A stretch of DNA of 31,466 nt from DASUBN01 sp036500225 (lineage in GTDB: Bacteria > Pseudomonadota > Gammaproteobacteria > Natronospirales > REEB76): positions 1 through 31,466 of the forward strand of contig DASYCJ010000019.1 in the NCBI GenBank assembly GCA_036500225.1. The letters run 5' to 3'. Below the pieces are notes generated by a model that made no database searches, was not told the origin of the DNA, and worked only from the letters and a program-made list of their open reading frames with translations. This document shows positions 15,242 to 23,536 of this stretch, in pieces (position 1 is the stretch's first letter; each line of letters begins with the position of its first letter). Both the position numbers and the translations under genes were made by a program.

Positions 15242-16956
15242 GAGGCGGCCCCCGGAACAGCAGTCGCAGTAGCCGCACCGGGTACGATGCGGATCAGTGC
15301 CGGCATGGCCGGTGGCTGCCAGATGCAGGGCACCTCGAGGGTGCGGCGATCCTGATAGAGGTTCACGGTCATGGATTCATGTCTTTGGCATTGCCGGGCC
15401 ACGTAATCGTAGGCTGCCGGGGTGTCGGTGAACAGGTCATAGCCGCCGAGGCCGCGCACATTATAAGGCTGGGTGAGCACGTGGCAGGCGGGATTGGGCC
15501 TCAGGCTCAGGTGATCCGCGTGAGATGTGATGCTGGAATGCCAGCCGCAGTCCGCCCCCATGACGAAGCTGAACAGCAGGGTCGCCAGCTGCTCGCCGTC
15601 GTCTGCCGTGGGCGCATCGGAGAGCAGCTGATAGCCGCCCTGGCGCAGGGCCTCCAGGAAGCCCTGCCTGAGTTCAGGCGCCTTGGCCGTGAGGAAGCCG
15701 CGCAATTGCTGGCTCGCCGCTGGCGAGCCACTCAAGCGGGTCAGGGCCGCGAAGAAGCTGTCCGGCGTATAGCCGCCTTGGGTGGTCGCGGCGGCCTGGA
15801 AGGTAGCTTTCCAGATATCCCCTAAGGCCGATTCCGGGTCCCGGCTCGGGTCATGCTGGTGTACCGCCATACCGGCCAGGAAGGCCAGAGCCGCACCGCA
15901 GTCGTAGGGCGTGGAGCCACTCGGCATGCCGCTGATGGTCTGATCCGCCGCGTCCAGTTCCAGCAGGCAGGCGTTGAAGGCGGAGCTATAGCGTTCCAGG
16001 CGTGCTGCGTCATCCGTGAGCCCGAGTCCATGCACCGTGTCGAAGGCCAGCGCGTCGGCGCTGCCCTCGTTCAGCCAGGGATAGGTATCGCTGTCGGCGG
16101 GGTGGGTGAGGCCGCCATTCCAGAGATGCACCGCCTCGTGAGCGAAGAACGCCACCGCATGCAGCAGGGATTCCGGTGCTTGCTGTTGCCATCCGGCACC
16201 GCGGATCTCGAATCGGATGGCTCCCGGTTCCGCCGCACCCACGTAATTGAGGTAGGGCTCGTCCCGGAAGCGGTAACCGAAGAAGATCTGTGGCGTCTCC
16301 TTCAGGTTAACGCCGAACAGATTCCGGTAGCGGCTGACGATGTCCGGCAGGTCCTGCTGCAACTCGCCGGCGAGCCATGCGGGCATGGCCGGATCCAGCA
16401 CTGCGTCGTAGCCGGCGCCCTTGTAGATCGGCAGCGCGCCGAAATACACGTAGGTGGCGGCCCGGTCCGGCGTCCAGTAGAAACCATTGAGCACGCGCCT
16501 TCCCAGGAATATCACTGCCTGACCCGGCGCTGGCTGGAAATGGAAACGGGTGGCGGCCAGGGGACCGCTGATGTTGAACAGACCCGTGAAGATCACGGCA
16601 CTGCCGTCCGAGAAGGTGTCCACCGGATCGTTCTGCCGGTCCGCGTGTTCCGGCAGTTCCAGCATGTCGAGATGCACATGATCGAAAGGCCGGCCCGAGA
16701 GGGAGACCAAGGTGTCCCCGTCCAGGGCCACATCCCCCTGAGAGAGATGCCAACTCAAGCCTCGTACCGCGGCTCCCGGCCAGAAGAGATGCAGCAGTGT
16801 CACCGGATGCGAGAGCTTGTAATCCACCAGGAAGTGTCCCGGCTCGGCTGCCGGTTCCACTGAAACCAGCGCTGTCAGAATATCGGCTGAAGCGGATGCA
16901 GGGAGGGAGACAGCTGCAAGCAGGGATAGCGTCGCGAGAGTGCGCCGCAGGTCCAT
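15238..16956 (-). CDS. Secreted gluzincin-like (HEXXH-E) metalloprotease inserted between purH and purD
   Basis: A 572-residue protein with a signal peptide (LATLSLLAAVSLPASA). The zinc motif H273-E-A-V-H277 is followed 20 residues later by Glu297 in PWLNEGSAD, the M1/M61-type gluzincin arrangement. The N-terminal 230 residues look beta-rich, as in M1/M61 proteins; the C-terminal half is helical with cysteines near 343-358 and 475-545. Substrate and subfamily are unknown. The ATG at 16956 overlaps the purH stop (TGATG), and its own stop overlaps the purD start, so all three are translationally coupled. A TTG one codon earlier is possible. It has no known purine role. Confidence 0.8.
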   Translation of the reverse strand: MDLRRTLATLSLLAAVSLPASASADILTALVSVEPAAEPGHFLVDYKLSHPVTLLHLFWPGAAVRGLSWHLSQGDVALDGDTLVSLSGRPFDHVHLDMLELPEHADRQNDPVDTFSDGSAVIFTGLFNISGPLAATRFHFQPAPGQAVIFLGRRVLNGFYWTPDRAATYVYFGALPIYKGAGYDAVLDPAMPAWLAGELQQDLPDIVSRYRNLFGVNLKETPQIFFGYRFRDEPYLNYVGAAEPGAIRFEIRGAGWQQQAPESLLHAVAFFAHEAVHLWNGGLTHPADSDTYPWLNEGSADALAFDTVHGLGLTDDAARLERYSSAFNACLLELDAADQTISGMPSGSTPYDCGAALAFLAGMAVHQHDPSRDPESALGDIWKATFQAAATTQGGYTPDSFFAALTRLSGSPAASQQLRGFLTAKAPELRQGFLEALRQGGYQLLSDAPTADDGEQLATLLFSFVMGADCGWHSSITSHADHLSLRPNPACHVLTQPYNVRGLGGYDLFTDTPAAYDYVARQCQRHESMTVNLYQDRRTLEVPCIWQPPAMPALIRIVPGAATATAVPGAAS

Positions 16957-18524
16957 CAATGTCTGAAATGCCTCATGGAAGTAAAGACCATCGCTATCTT
17001 GTGTTCATCCGCCGCCGCGATAGTCTCTTTATCCCGCATGGAACCACCCGGTTGGATGATGGCGGAGACGCCCGCCGCTGCCGCGGCATCCACGCTGTCC
17101 CGGAAGGGCAGGAAGGCGTCCGAGGCCATCACCGAACCCCGCACCTCGAACTTGGCTTCGCCGGCCTTGATGGCGGCGATGCGCGCGCTCATGACGCGGC
17201 TCGGTTGGCCGGCGCCGATGCCTAAGCTCAGGCCGCCGCGGGCATAGACGATGGCGTTGGACTTCACGTACTTCACCACCCGCCAGGCGAAGGCCAGGTC
17301 AGCCAGCTGCTCGGCGTTCGGCGCCACCTGGGTCACGGTCTTGAGATCCTGTTGGGTGACGGCACCCAGGTCCGCGTCCTGCACCAGGAGGCCGCCGGCC
17401 ACGCGCTTGTAGTCGAGATAGCGCTTCGGGGTCCCGGCGCTGCCCACCGCGAGTGCCCGCACGTTGGGTTTGGCAGAGAGGGCTTTCAGGGCCGCCGGCT
17501 CGATGTCCGGTGCCACGATCACTTCCACGAACTGGTTATCCAGGATCTTGGCGGCGGTGGCCGCATCCAGCGGGCGATTGAACGCGATGATGCCGCCGAA
17601 GGCCGAATCCTTGTCCACGCTGTAGGCGCGCTCGTAGGCCACCTGCGGCGTCGGCCCCAGGGCCACGCCGCAGGGATTGGCGTGCTTCACGATCACGCAG
17701 GCCGGGGTCTCGAAGCTGTTCACGCAGCCCAAGGCCGCGTCTGCATCCGCGATATTGTTGAAGGAGAGTTCCTTGCCCTGCAACTGCCGCGCACCCGCCA
17801 GGGTGCCGGGAGCCGGGTGCTGCTCCGCATAGAAAGCTGCTTCCTGGTGCGGGTTCTCGCCGTAGCGCAGGTCGTAGAGCTTGCGGAACTGGGCCGTGTA
17901 TACACCGGGGAAGGCTTGGCGCTTGCCGTTGTCGTTTGGGCTACGGCCCGTGAGGAAGTTGGCGATGGCGCCATCGTAGGCCGCGGTGTGGGCGAAGGCC
18001 TTGGCAGCCAGCTCATGGCGCAGCACCTCGCTCACGGCACCGCTATGGTCACGCAGGTCCTGCAGCACGCGCGCGTAGTCGCCGGCCTCCACCACCACCG
18101 CCACGGCGGCATGGTTCTTGGCGGCGGCGCGCAGCATGGCGGGTCCGCCCACGTCGATGTTCTCGACGGCATCGTCGAAGGAAGCGCCGGGCCTGGCCAC
18201 GGTGCTCTCGAAGGGATAGAGGTTCACCACTAGGATGTCGATGGGCAGGATGCCGTGCTCATCCATGACCTGGTCATCGGTGCCGCGCCGGCCGAGCAGG
18301 CCGCCATGCACCTTGGGATGCAGGGTCTTCACCCGCCCGTCCATCATCTCCGGGAAGCCCGTGTGCTCGGACACGTCTTTGACGTCGAGCCCCGAATCCC
18401 GAAGGAGTTTGGCGGTGCCACCGGTGGACAGCAGCTCCACGCCCATGCCCGAGAGGGCGCGGGCGAAGTCCACGATGCCGGTCTTGTCGGAGACGCTGAG
18501 AAGGGCGCGCTTTGCTACCGGCAC
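16956..18524 (-). CDS. purH: Bifunctional AICAR transformylase / IMP cyclohydrolase
   Basis: PurH does the last two steps of IMP synthesis: formylation of AICAR with 10-formyl-THF, then ring closure. The 522-residue protein has the N-terminal MGS-like cyclohydrolase domain (ALLSVSDKTGIVDFA, LLSTGGTAKLL, EMMDGRVKTLHPKVHGG, about 1-195) and the C-terminal transformylase domain with LRYGENPHQ, KHANPCGVA and SNAIVYARGG. Length matches E. coli (529). The start is GTG 18524 behind GGGGA. The stop overlaps the metalloprotease gene start. It lies 236 bp downstream of fis and probably has its own promoter in that spacer. Confidence 0.97.
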   Translation of the reverse strand: MPVAKRALLSVSDKTGIVDFARALSGMGVELLSTGGTAKLLRDSGLDVKDVSEHTGFPEMMDGRVKTLHPKVHGGLLGRRGTDDQVMDEHGILPIDILVVNLYPFESTVARPGASFDDAVENIDVGGPAMLRAAAKNHAAVAVVVEAGDYARVLQDLRDHSGAVSEVLRHELAAKAFAHTAAYDGAIANFLTGRSPNDNGKRQAFPGVYTAQFRKLYDLRYGENPHQEAAFYAEQHPAPGTLAGARQLQGKELSFNNIADADAALGCVNSFETPACVIVKHANPCGVALGPTPQVAYERAYSVDKDSAFGGIIAFNRPLDAATAAKILDNQFVEVIVAPDIEPAALKALSAKPNVRALAVGSAGTPKRYLDYKRVAGGLLVQDADLGAVTQQDLKTVTQVAPNAEQLADLAFAWRVVKYVKSNAIVYARGGLSLGIGAGQPSRVMSARIAAIKAGEAKFEVRGSVMASDAFLPFRDSVDAAAAAGVSAIIQPGGSMRDKETIAAADEHKIAMVFTSMRHFRH

Positions 18525-18599
18525 GAGAATCCCCTATCTACGAAGGCGGCCATTTTAACGGAATATCCCTCATCTCTTGGTCTTGTCTTCAGGGGAGAA

Positions 18600-18756
18600 G
18601 GCCAAAAGATTGAGAGTAGGCAGCTAAAGCCGGAGCCTGGGCGAGGGATTTTGGCCGCGGGCTAGACGCGCGAGGCAAGCAGGAGGGAGTGCACTCCGAT
18701 GTGCATGGCCGACTGCGAGCCTGAAGCGTAACGACGCCCCGGCCAATAGACCCGCT
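18600..18756. repeat. Palindrome-rich intergenic element between fis and purH
   Basis: The 236-bp fis-purH spacer contains several paired segments. GGCCAAAA (18600-18607) is complementary to TTTTGGCC (18649-18656), and TTGGCC (18651-18656) can also pair with GGCCAA (18741-18746). GGAGTGCACTCC (18686-18697) is a perfect 12-bp palindrome. The part 18647-18685 recurs imperfectly at 24240-24279. I read it as a dispersed intergenic repeat or structured RNA of unknown family; no ORF is present. Confidence 0.55.
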
Positions 18757-18760
18757 CAGG

Positions 18761-19072
18761 TCAGGCGTTTATTTTGTATCTGCGCAGCTTCTTGCGTAGG
18801 GTGCTGCGATTCAGGCCGAGTATCGCCGCCGCACGGGACTGGTTGCCCCGGGTGTACTCCATGAGGGTGGTCAGGAGCGGCTGCTCGATCTCACCCAGCA
18901 CCATGTCATACAGGTCCGAGGGGTCATGCCCCTTCAGGTCCGTGAAATAACGTCGCAGGGTCTTCTCCGCGTGTTCCCGCAGTGAATGGGTGGGCGAGGC
19001 CGACGGCGCCGCATGGCTGCCGTTGCTGTCCACCACCTCGAGATTGACCCGTTGCGCCCCTGTCTTGTTCAT
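18761..19072 (-). CDS. fis: DNA-binding protein Fis
   Basis: Fis is a nucleoid-associated protein that bends DNA and activates rRNA and other growth-linked promoters. The 103-residue protein ends with the characteristic helix-turn-helix: TRGNQSRAAAILGLNR, then STLRKKLRRYKI. The N-terminal 50 residues include the dimerisation and beta-hairpin region. ATG 19072 overlaps the dusB stop (ATGA), reproducing the dusB-fis operon known from enterics. An upstream in-frame start lies inside dusB and is rejected. Length is normal (E. coli 98). Confidence 0.95.
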   Translation of the reverse strand: MNKTGAQRVNLEVVDSNGSHAAPSASPTHSLREHAEKTLRRYFTDLKGHDPSDLYDMVLGEIEQPLLTTLMEYTRGNQSRAAAILGLNRSTLRKKLRRYKINA

Positions 19073-20052
19073 GCCGCCAGCTCCCTGATGTCTTGGTCCG
19101 CGAAATAAGCGCGGATGAGTGCTTGTTGTTCCAGCGAAGTCTCGGCCCGCAACACCCGTTCCCTGAAACCTGCCGCCCCGGGCAGGGTCTTGAGATACCA
19201 ACCGATGTGCTTGCGGGCGACGCGTACGCCGCTGAATTCCCCGTAAAACGAATACAGGTTCTCGAGGTGGCCGAGCATGATGCTGCAGACCTCCTCAGGT
19301 GCAGGCGCGGCCAGATGCCGGCCCGTTGCCATGAAATGCTCGATCTCCCGGAAGATCCACGGGCGCCCCTGGGCCGCACGACCGACCATCACTGCATCGG
19401 CGCCGGTCTCGGCCAGCACCTGCTTGGCCTTCTCCGGGGTCTCTACGTCGCCGTTGGCCATCACCGGGATCTTCACCGCCGCCTTGATGGCGCGGATGGT
19501 CGAATACTCAGCTTCGCCCTTATAGAGGTCGGCGCGGGTACGGCCATGCACTGCCAGGGCCTGGATACCCGCCTGCTCGGCCAGCTCGGCCACCCGCAGG
19601 CCGTTTTTGTGTTCCCGGTCCCAGCCTGTGCGGATCTTCAAGGTCACCGGCACATCCACGGCAGCGACCGTCGCGTCCAGGATGCGTTTCACCAGGTCCT
19701 CGTCCTGCAAGAGCGCGGAGCCCGCGGCCTTGTTGCAGACCTTCTTGGCCGGGCAACCCATGTTGATGTCGATGATCTGCGCGCCTTCCGCTACGTTGTA
19801 GCGGGCGGCCTCGGCCATCATTTCCGGGTCGCCGCCGGCGATCTGCACGATGCGCGGTTCCACTTCACCCTCATGGTCACGGCGGCGGCGGGACTTGAGA
19901 CTGTCTCTAAGGTCCGCGCGGCAGGTGACCATCTCCGAGACCGCCATGCCCGCGCCCAGGCGCTTGCAGAGCTGGCGGAACGGCCGGTCTGTGACGCCCG
20001 CCATGGGCGCCAGCACCAGGCTGTTGCGGAGAGAATAGGGCCCGATACGCAT
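19069..20052 (-). CDS. dusB: tRNA-dihydrouridine synthase B
   Basis: FMN-dependent reductase that makes dihydrouridine in tRNA (position 17 in E. coli). The 327-residue protein begins MRIGPYSLRN and shows APMAGVTDRPFR, the catalytic Cys region in INMGCPAKKVCNK, LKIRTGWDRE, HGRTR and MVGRAAQGRPWIFREIEHF, all typical of DusB. The start at ATG 20052 matches the family; upstream in-frame starts extend it by 40 residues without support. It is the first gene of dusB-fis and its upstream spacer (174 bp) separates it from the DUF3426 gene. Confidence 0.95.
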   Translation of the reverse strand: MRIGPYSLRNSLVLAPMAGVTDRPFRQLCKRLGAGMAVSEMVTCRADLRDSLKSRRRRDHEGEVEPRIVQIAGGDPEMMAEAARYNVAEGAQIIDINMGCPAKKVCNKAAGSALLQDEDLVKRILDATVAAVDVPVTLKIRTGWDREHKNGLRVAELAEQAGIQALAVHGRTRADLYKGEAEYSTIRAIKAAVKIPVMANGDVETPEKAKQVLAETGADAVMVGRAAQGRPWIFREIEHFMATGRHLAAPAPEEVCSIMLGHLENLYSFYGEFSGVRVARKHIGWYLKTLPGAAGFRERVLRAETSLEQQALIRAYFADQDIRELAA

Positions 20053-20157
20053 GACTGGTGCGCTTGAATGCTGCTGTTGGAATCGAGGCGAAATAATAGC
20101 CAGAAACATCCGCGAGTCAAAGCTTGAAATTTTTCTGCAATGCGCGGCGAAACAATG

Positions 20158-20178
20158 AAAAAGTCGTGGCACACCACG
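20158..20178 (-). terminator. Weak candidate terminator after the DUF3426 gene
   Basis: On the minus strand, CGTGG-TGTG-CCACG is followed by AC and TTTTT, about 48 bases after the DUF3426 gene stop. The stem is only 5 bp, so it would be weak. It would separate prmA-DUF3426 from dusB-fis. Confidence 0.35.
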
Positions 20179-20226
20179 TGCCCTACGCCATCCGACAAGA
20201 AGTTTCTAGTGGATACGGATTTAGAT

Positions 20227-21285
20227 TCAGTCCGTGGCGTTAGGCGCCGCGCACACCCGGCCGCTTGTCATATCCAGGCAGGGCGTGAGGCTGAAGCCCA
20301 CGGCATCCGCACCCGGATCCACGATGTCCAGACGGAAGCGCGCCGCGAGGCCCGGCGCCAGCGCCGTGCCTGCCTGGCCCTGGGGCAGATAGTCCGCGGG
20401 CTTGAAGTCGCGGGAACGCAACGTCGCGCCGAAGCGGTCCGTGAGCACCACCCGCAGGTAGGGCCAGGGCTGCACGAAGCCTGCGCCATTGGTGAGGGAG
20501 CCCGTGATGGAGAGGGCGCCGGGGCTGTCCGGGTCGGTGGTGACGTTCAGGGCCCCTACATCCCACTCGGACACCGCACTCGACTTGGTGAGCGGCCGGC
20601 CCAGGGCCGCGTACAGCGCCTGCAGTGAGGGTCCGATGACCGGGTTCTGGCTCAAGGCCGCCCGGTCCATGTCGATGAGCTGCACGGCGAGGCCAAGCAC
20701 CAGCACGACGCCCAGCAACCAGCCCGCGGCGCCCAGCAACGGGCGGCTGGGCTTCGGCGCGGGCGGGGTGCGCAGGTCCTCCACGTGGGCGAAGGAAGCG
20801 GGGCTGCCCACTTCATCCGTATACATTGGCATCGGATCCGCGGAGATGGCGACAGGTTCCACCGCGGCTCCCAACGGTTCCGTCATGGGCGCGGTCCTGG
20901 GCTCCGGCTCATTGCCGATACCCGCGAAAAGATCGTCGATGGGCGGCGGCGGGGACCTGCGAGACCCGGCCTTCAGGTTCGGCGCAGAGGTGATGGGCTC
21001 ATCCTCCACTGCCAAGGGCATCTCGAGATCAGGCGTGGTCTCTTCGCGGATGCGTATGGAATCTTCGGTCATCTCCACCGAATCGTCGGTGCTGATCTCC
21101 GACTCAGCCGGAGGTACGTCTGCGATCCGTGCGGGCATCTGCGGAGGCAGGTCGGCACCTTCGAGCGCCTCATAGGCGTCGAAGACTTCATTGCACTCAC
21201 CGCAACGCACCTTCCCCTGGGCAGCCGTGAGCTGCGCCGATGTGAGGCGGAAGCGGGTATGGCAATTCGTGCAGCTTGTATACAT
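20227..21285 (-). CDS. DUF3426 membrane protein with N-terminal zinc-ribbon
   Basis: 352 residues. An MJ0042-type zinc ribbon opens the protein (Cys5, Cys8, Cys28, Cys31: CTNC and CGEC). A long acidic, proline-rich linker runs from about 45 to 180. A single membrane segment (about 183-203, GAAGWLLGVVLVLGLAVQL) precedes the DUF3426 domain, which is predicted to lie outside the cytoplasm. The function of the family is unknown; the topology suggests a cytoplasmic zinc-ribbon sensor or adaptor linked to a periplasmic domain. The ATG follows the prmA stop codon directly (TAG-ATG), so translation is coupled. prmA-DUF3426 adjacency is common in gammaproteobacteria and betaproteobacteria. Confidence 0.88.
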   Translation of the reverse strand: MYTSCTNCHTRFRLTSAQLTAAQGKVRCGECNEVFDAYEALEGADLPPQMPARIADVPPAESEISTDDSVEMTEDSIRIREETTPDLEMPLAVEDEPITSAPNLKAGSRRSPPPPIDDLFAGIGNEPEPRTAPMTEPLGAAVEPVAISADPMPMYTDEVGSPASFAHVEDLRTPPAPKPSRPLLGAAGWLLGVVLVLGLAVQLIDMDRAALSQNPVIGPSLQALYAALGRPLTKSSAVSEWDVGALNVTTDPDSPGALSITGSLTNGAGFVQPWPYLRVVLTDRFGATLRSRDFKPADYLPQGQAGTALAPGLAARFRLDIVDPGADAVGFSLTPCLDMTSGRVCAAPNATD

Positions 21286-22164
21286 CTACCTTCTGATTCC
21301 CGTGATCCTGATCCAATCGTCCTTCACCGCGGTCTCAAGCTCCGCGAAATCTGCCTCATAGGCGCCGTGGATATCCGCTTCCTGGGACTTAAGGATACCG
21401 GAGAGCACCAGCCGTCCGCCGGGCCTCAGGTGCGCCGCGAACAGGGGCGCCAGGCTCACCAGGGGTCCCGCCAGGATGTTGGCCAGGAGCAAGTCCGCCT
21501 GCATCTTCGGGAACTGTGGCGGCAGGCAGATATGCAGCGTATCCGTCACGCCATTGCGTGAGCCATTGTCCCGGGTGGCGATGAGCGCCTGGGGATCGTT
21601 GTCCACGCACCAGATATCTCTAGCTCCGAGCCGTGCCGCGCCGATGGCCAAGATGCCCGAGCCGCAACCGTAATCAACTACCAGCTGGTCCTTGATATCC
21701 GCGCCATCCAGCCACTCGAGACATAAGGCCGTGGTGGCATGGGTGCCGGTGCCGAAGGCGAGGCCCGGGTCGAGTATCAGGTTGATGGCGGAAGGATCGG
21801 GCGGGATGTAGGCGGTGGGGCAGATCCACAGGCGCCTGCCGAAGCGCATGGGTTTGAAATCCTTCAACCACTCCCGCGCCCAATCCCGGTCTTCCAGGGG
21901 TTCCACCCGATGAGGCGGCAGGGCTTTCAGATCGAGCATCGTCAATAGCTGCATCGTCACGGAGCCCATGTCCGCATCGGCAGCGAACAGCGCCGTGAGT
22001 CGCGTGTCGGACCAGAGGGAAGGTTTGTCGGCGTCTGGTTCGTAGATGGGTTCGTCACCTGCATCTTCCAGCGTCACCGAAAGCGCACCGGCTTCCAGCA
22101 GCGCGTCTTCCACGCGCTCCGCATCCAGTCCACCCAAAGCCAATTTCAGTTCTAGCCAGTTCAT
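21286..22164 (-). CDS. prmA: Ribosomal protein L11 methyltransferase
   Basis: PrmA trimethylates ribosomal protein L11 with S-adenosylmethionine. The 292-residue protein matches the E. coli length (293). It starts MNWLELKL, and the central segment has the GTGTHATTALCLEWL motif and the SAM-binding VVDYGCGSGILAIGAARLGA split (motif I), followed by CVDNDPQAL (motif II) and LLANILAGPL (catalytic motif IV). It is divergent from the VOC gene pair, with about 120 bp between, which should hold promoters for both directions. Its stop abuts the DUF3426 start. Confidence 0.96.
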   Translation of the reverse strand: MNWLELKLALGGLDAERVEDALLEAGALSVTLEDAGDEPIYEPDADKPSLWSDTRLTALFAADADMGSVTMQLLTMLDLKALPPHRVEPLEDRDWAREWLKDFKPMRFGRRLWICPTAYIPPDPSAINLILDPGLAFGTGTHATTALCLEWLDGADIKDQLVVDYGCGSGILAIGAARLGARDIWCVDNDPQALIATRDNGSRNGVTDTLHICLPPQFPKMQADLLLANILAGPLVSLAPLFAAHLRPGGRLVLSGILKSQEADIHGAYEADFAELETAVKDDWIRITGIRR

Positions 22165-22284
22165 GCGCTGATTTTATGGGATTTGTCGTGCAGTAGCTTT
22201 GAATCAGGCTTGCGACTTAGCTCACAGAGCGCATCGGCTACGCGCCTAAGCTCGAAGGTTCCATCCGCATCCCAGGAGGCTGTC

Positions 22285-22818
22285 ATGGCCCGGAACCCCG
22301 CCCGCAAGATGTTGTCCACCAACAAGTCCGCCCCGAAGAAGGCCGCTGCCCGGCGCAAGAGCCGCAAGGTCAACGCCATCCCCAAGGGCTATCAGGCCGT
22401 CATCCCCTATCTCGCGGTACGCGATGGGGCTGCGGCCCTGGATTTCTACCAAGAGGTCTTCGGTGCCGAGAAACTCCAGGAGTTCCGCCCCGGCGGCCGC
22501 CTGGCTCATGCCGAACTCAAGATCGGCGGTGCCTATCTCATGGTCTCCGAGGCTGATCCCAAACAGGAGTTCAACGCTCCCAAGCCAGGCGCCGTGACCG
22601 ACAGCACCATGATCTACCTGGACGATGTGGATGACGTGGTGGAACGTGCCGTGCACGCCGGTGCCCGCCTCGTGACCCCGGTAGTGGACATGCCTTTCGG
22701 CGACCGCTCCGGCACCATCGTGGATCCCTTCGATCACCGTTGGATGGTGGCTACCCACATCGAAGACGTCAGCCCTAAAGAGGCTGAGAAACGCATGAAA
22801 GCTACTCACATGCGTTGA
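22285..22818 (+). CDS. VOC/PhnB-like glyoxalase-fold protein with basic N-terminal tail, copy 1
   Basis: 177 residues. Residues 1-30 form a Lys/Arg/Ala-rich tail (KSAPKKAAARRKSRK) that resembles a histone-H1-like or AlgP-type segment. The rest is a vicinal-oxygen-chelate domain of the PhnB-like group: VIPYLAVRDGAAALDFYQEVFGA, split over 38-60, then GGRLAHAELKIGGAYLMVSE, and the late DRSGTIVDPFDHRWMVATH. The metal-ligand pattern is uncertain, so enzyme activity cannot be assigned. The start ATG 22285 follows AGGAGG (22274-22279); an earlier in-frame start lacks support. A paralogue follows 64 bp downstream. Confidence 0.85.
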   Translation: MARNPARKMLSTNKSAPKKAAARRKSRKVNAIPKGYQAVIPYLAVRDGAAALDFYQEVFGAEKLQEFRPGGRLAHAELKIGGAYLMVSEADPKQEFNAPKPGAVTDSTMIYLDDVDDVVERAVHAGARLVTPVVDMPFGDRSGTIVDPFDHRWMVATHIEDVSPKEAEKRMKATHMR

Positions 22819-22882
22819 AACGAGGCTGACATCTTCCCGGTGCTAAGCTTTAAGACCTCTTATCGGTCGCCAGGAGTTCACC

Positions 22883-23419
22883 ATGGCCAAGAAGAAAGCC
22901 CGCAAGAAGTCCCCGGCCAGGAAGCCGGCCCGCAAGAAGAAGGCTGCCGTCAAACGCCGCGCGAAGGTCTCGGCTATCCCCAAGGGCTTCCACAGCGTCA
23001 CTCCATACCTCGCGGTACGTGGCGGGCGTCAGGCCATCGACTTCTACGTGAAGGCCTTCGGTGCCAAGGAGCTCTCGGTGTTCCAGGACGGCGATCGCAT
23101 CGCCCACGCGGAGCTGCAGATTGGCGATGCGCGCCTGAACCTTGCGGACGAGAACAAGGAATTGGGCTTCTTGGCCCCGGCACCCGGCCAGACCTCCAGT
23201 ACCAACCTCATGCTGTATCTCAAGGATGTAGATGGAACGGTGGAACGTGCAGTGACCGGCGGCGCCAAGCTGGAACGCCCCGTGGCGGACCAATTCTACG
23301 GCGACCGTCTGGGTGTCATCGTCGATGCCTTCGGCTATCGCTGGTATGTGGCGACTCACATCGAGGACGTCTCTGACAAAGAGTTGATGAAGCGCATGAA
23401 AGCCATGGAGACGGGCTAA
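22883..23419 (+). CDS. VOC/PhnB-like glyoxalase-fold protein with basic N-terminal tail, copy 2
   Basis: 178 residues, paralogous to the gene just upstream. The first 28 residues are almost wholly basic (KKKARKKSPARKPARKKKAA) and look like the C-terminal tails of histone-like AlgP/H1 proteins. The VOC core has VTPYLAVRGGRQAIDFYVKAFGA over 38-60, then DRIAHAELQIGDARLNLADE and DRLGVIVDAFGYRWYVATH. The ribosome site AGGAG precedes ATG 22883. Sequence similarity to copy 1 extends through the C-terminal THIEDVS. Likely function: VOC fold tethered to DNA or RNA through the tail; catalytic role unknown. Confidence 0.85.
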   Translation: MAKKKARKKSPARKPARKKKAAVKRRAKVSAIPKGFHSVTPYLAVRGGRQAIDFYVKAFGAKELSVFQDGDRIAHAELQIGDARLNLADENKELGFLAPAPGQTSSTNLMLYLKDVDGTVERAVTGGAKLERPVADQFYGDRLGVIVDAFGYRWYVATHIEDVSDKELMKRMKAMETG

Positions 23420-23536
23420 TCCTGGCAGCCCAATGGCGGCGCGGGGTGCCGCTGGTAACGCCGTCCTGCGCTGGCAGTACTATATTTTAGGTATTGGGAA
23501 AACCAGCCCCGCGCATCGAGGCCTAAGGAGTCCGCC

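Noticed and set aside
15853..16863. A 336-codon plus-strand frame opposite the metalloprotease
   Set aside because: Antisense shadow of a gene with a clear HEXXH site; no recognisable domains.
17352..18233. A 293-codon plus-strand frame opposite purH
   Set aside because: Shadow of purH; no domains, no ribosome site.
20053..20172. Extension of DusB by 40 residues to an upstream start
   Set aside because: E. coli DusB starts at MRIG; the added residues have no family support.
22183..22284. Upstream extension of the first VOC protein by 34 codons
   Set aside because: The AGGAGG site favours ATG 22285, and the extension lies in the divergent prmA promoter region with no similarity to copy 2.
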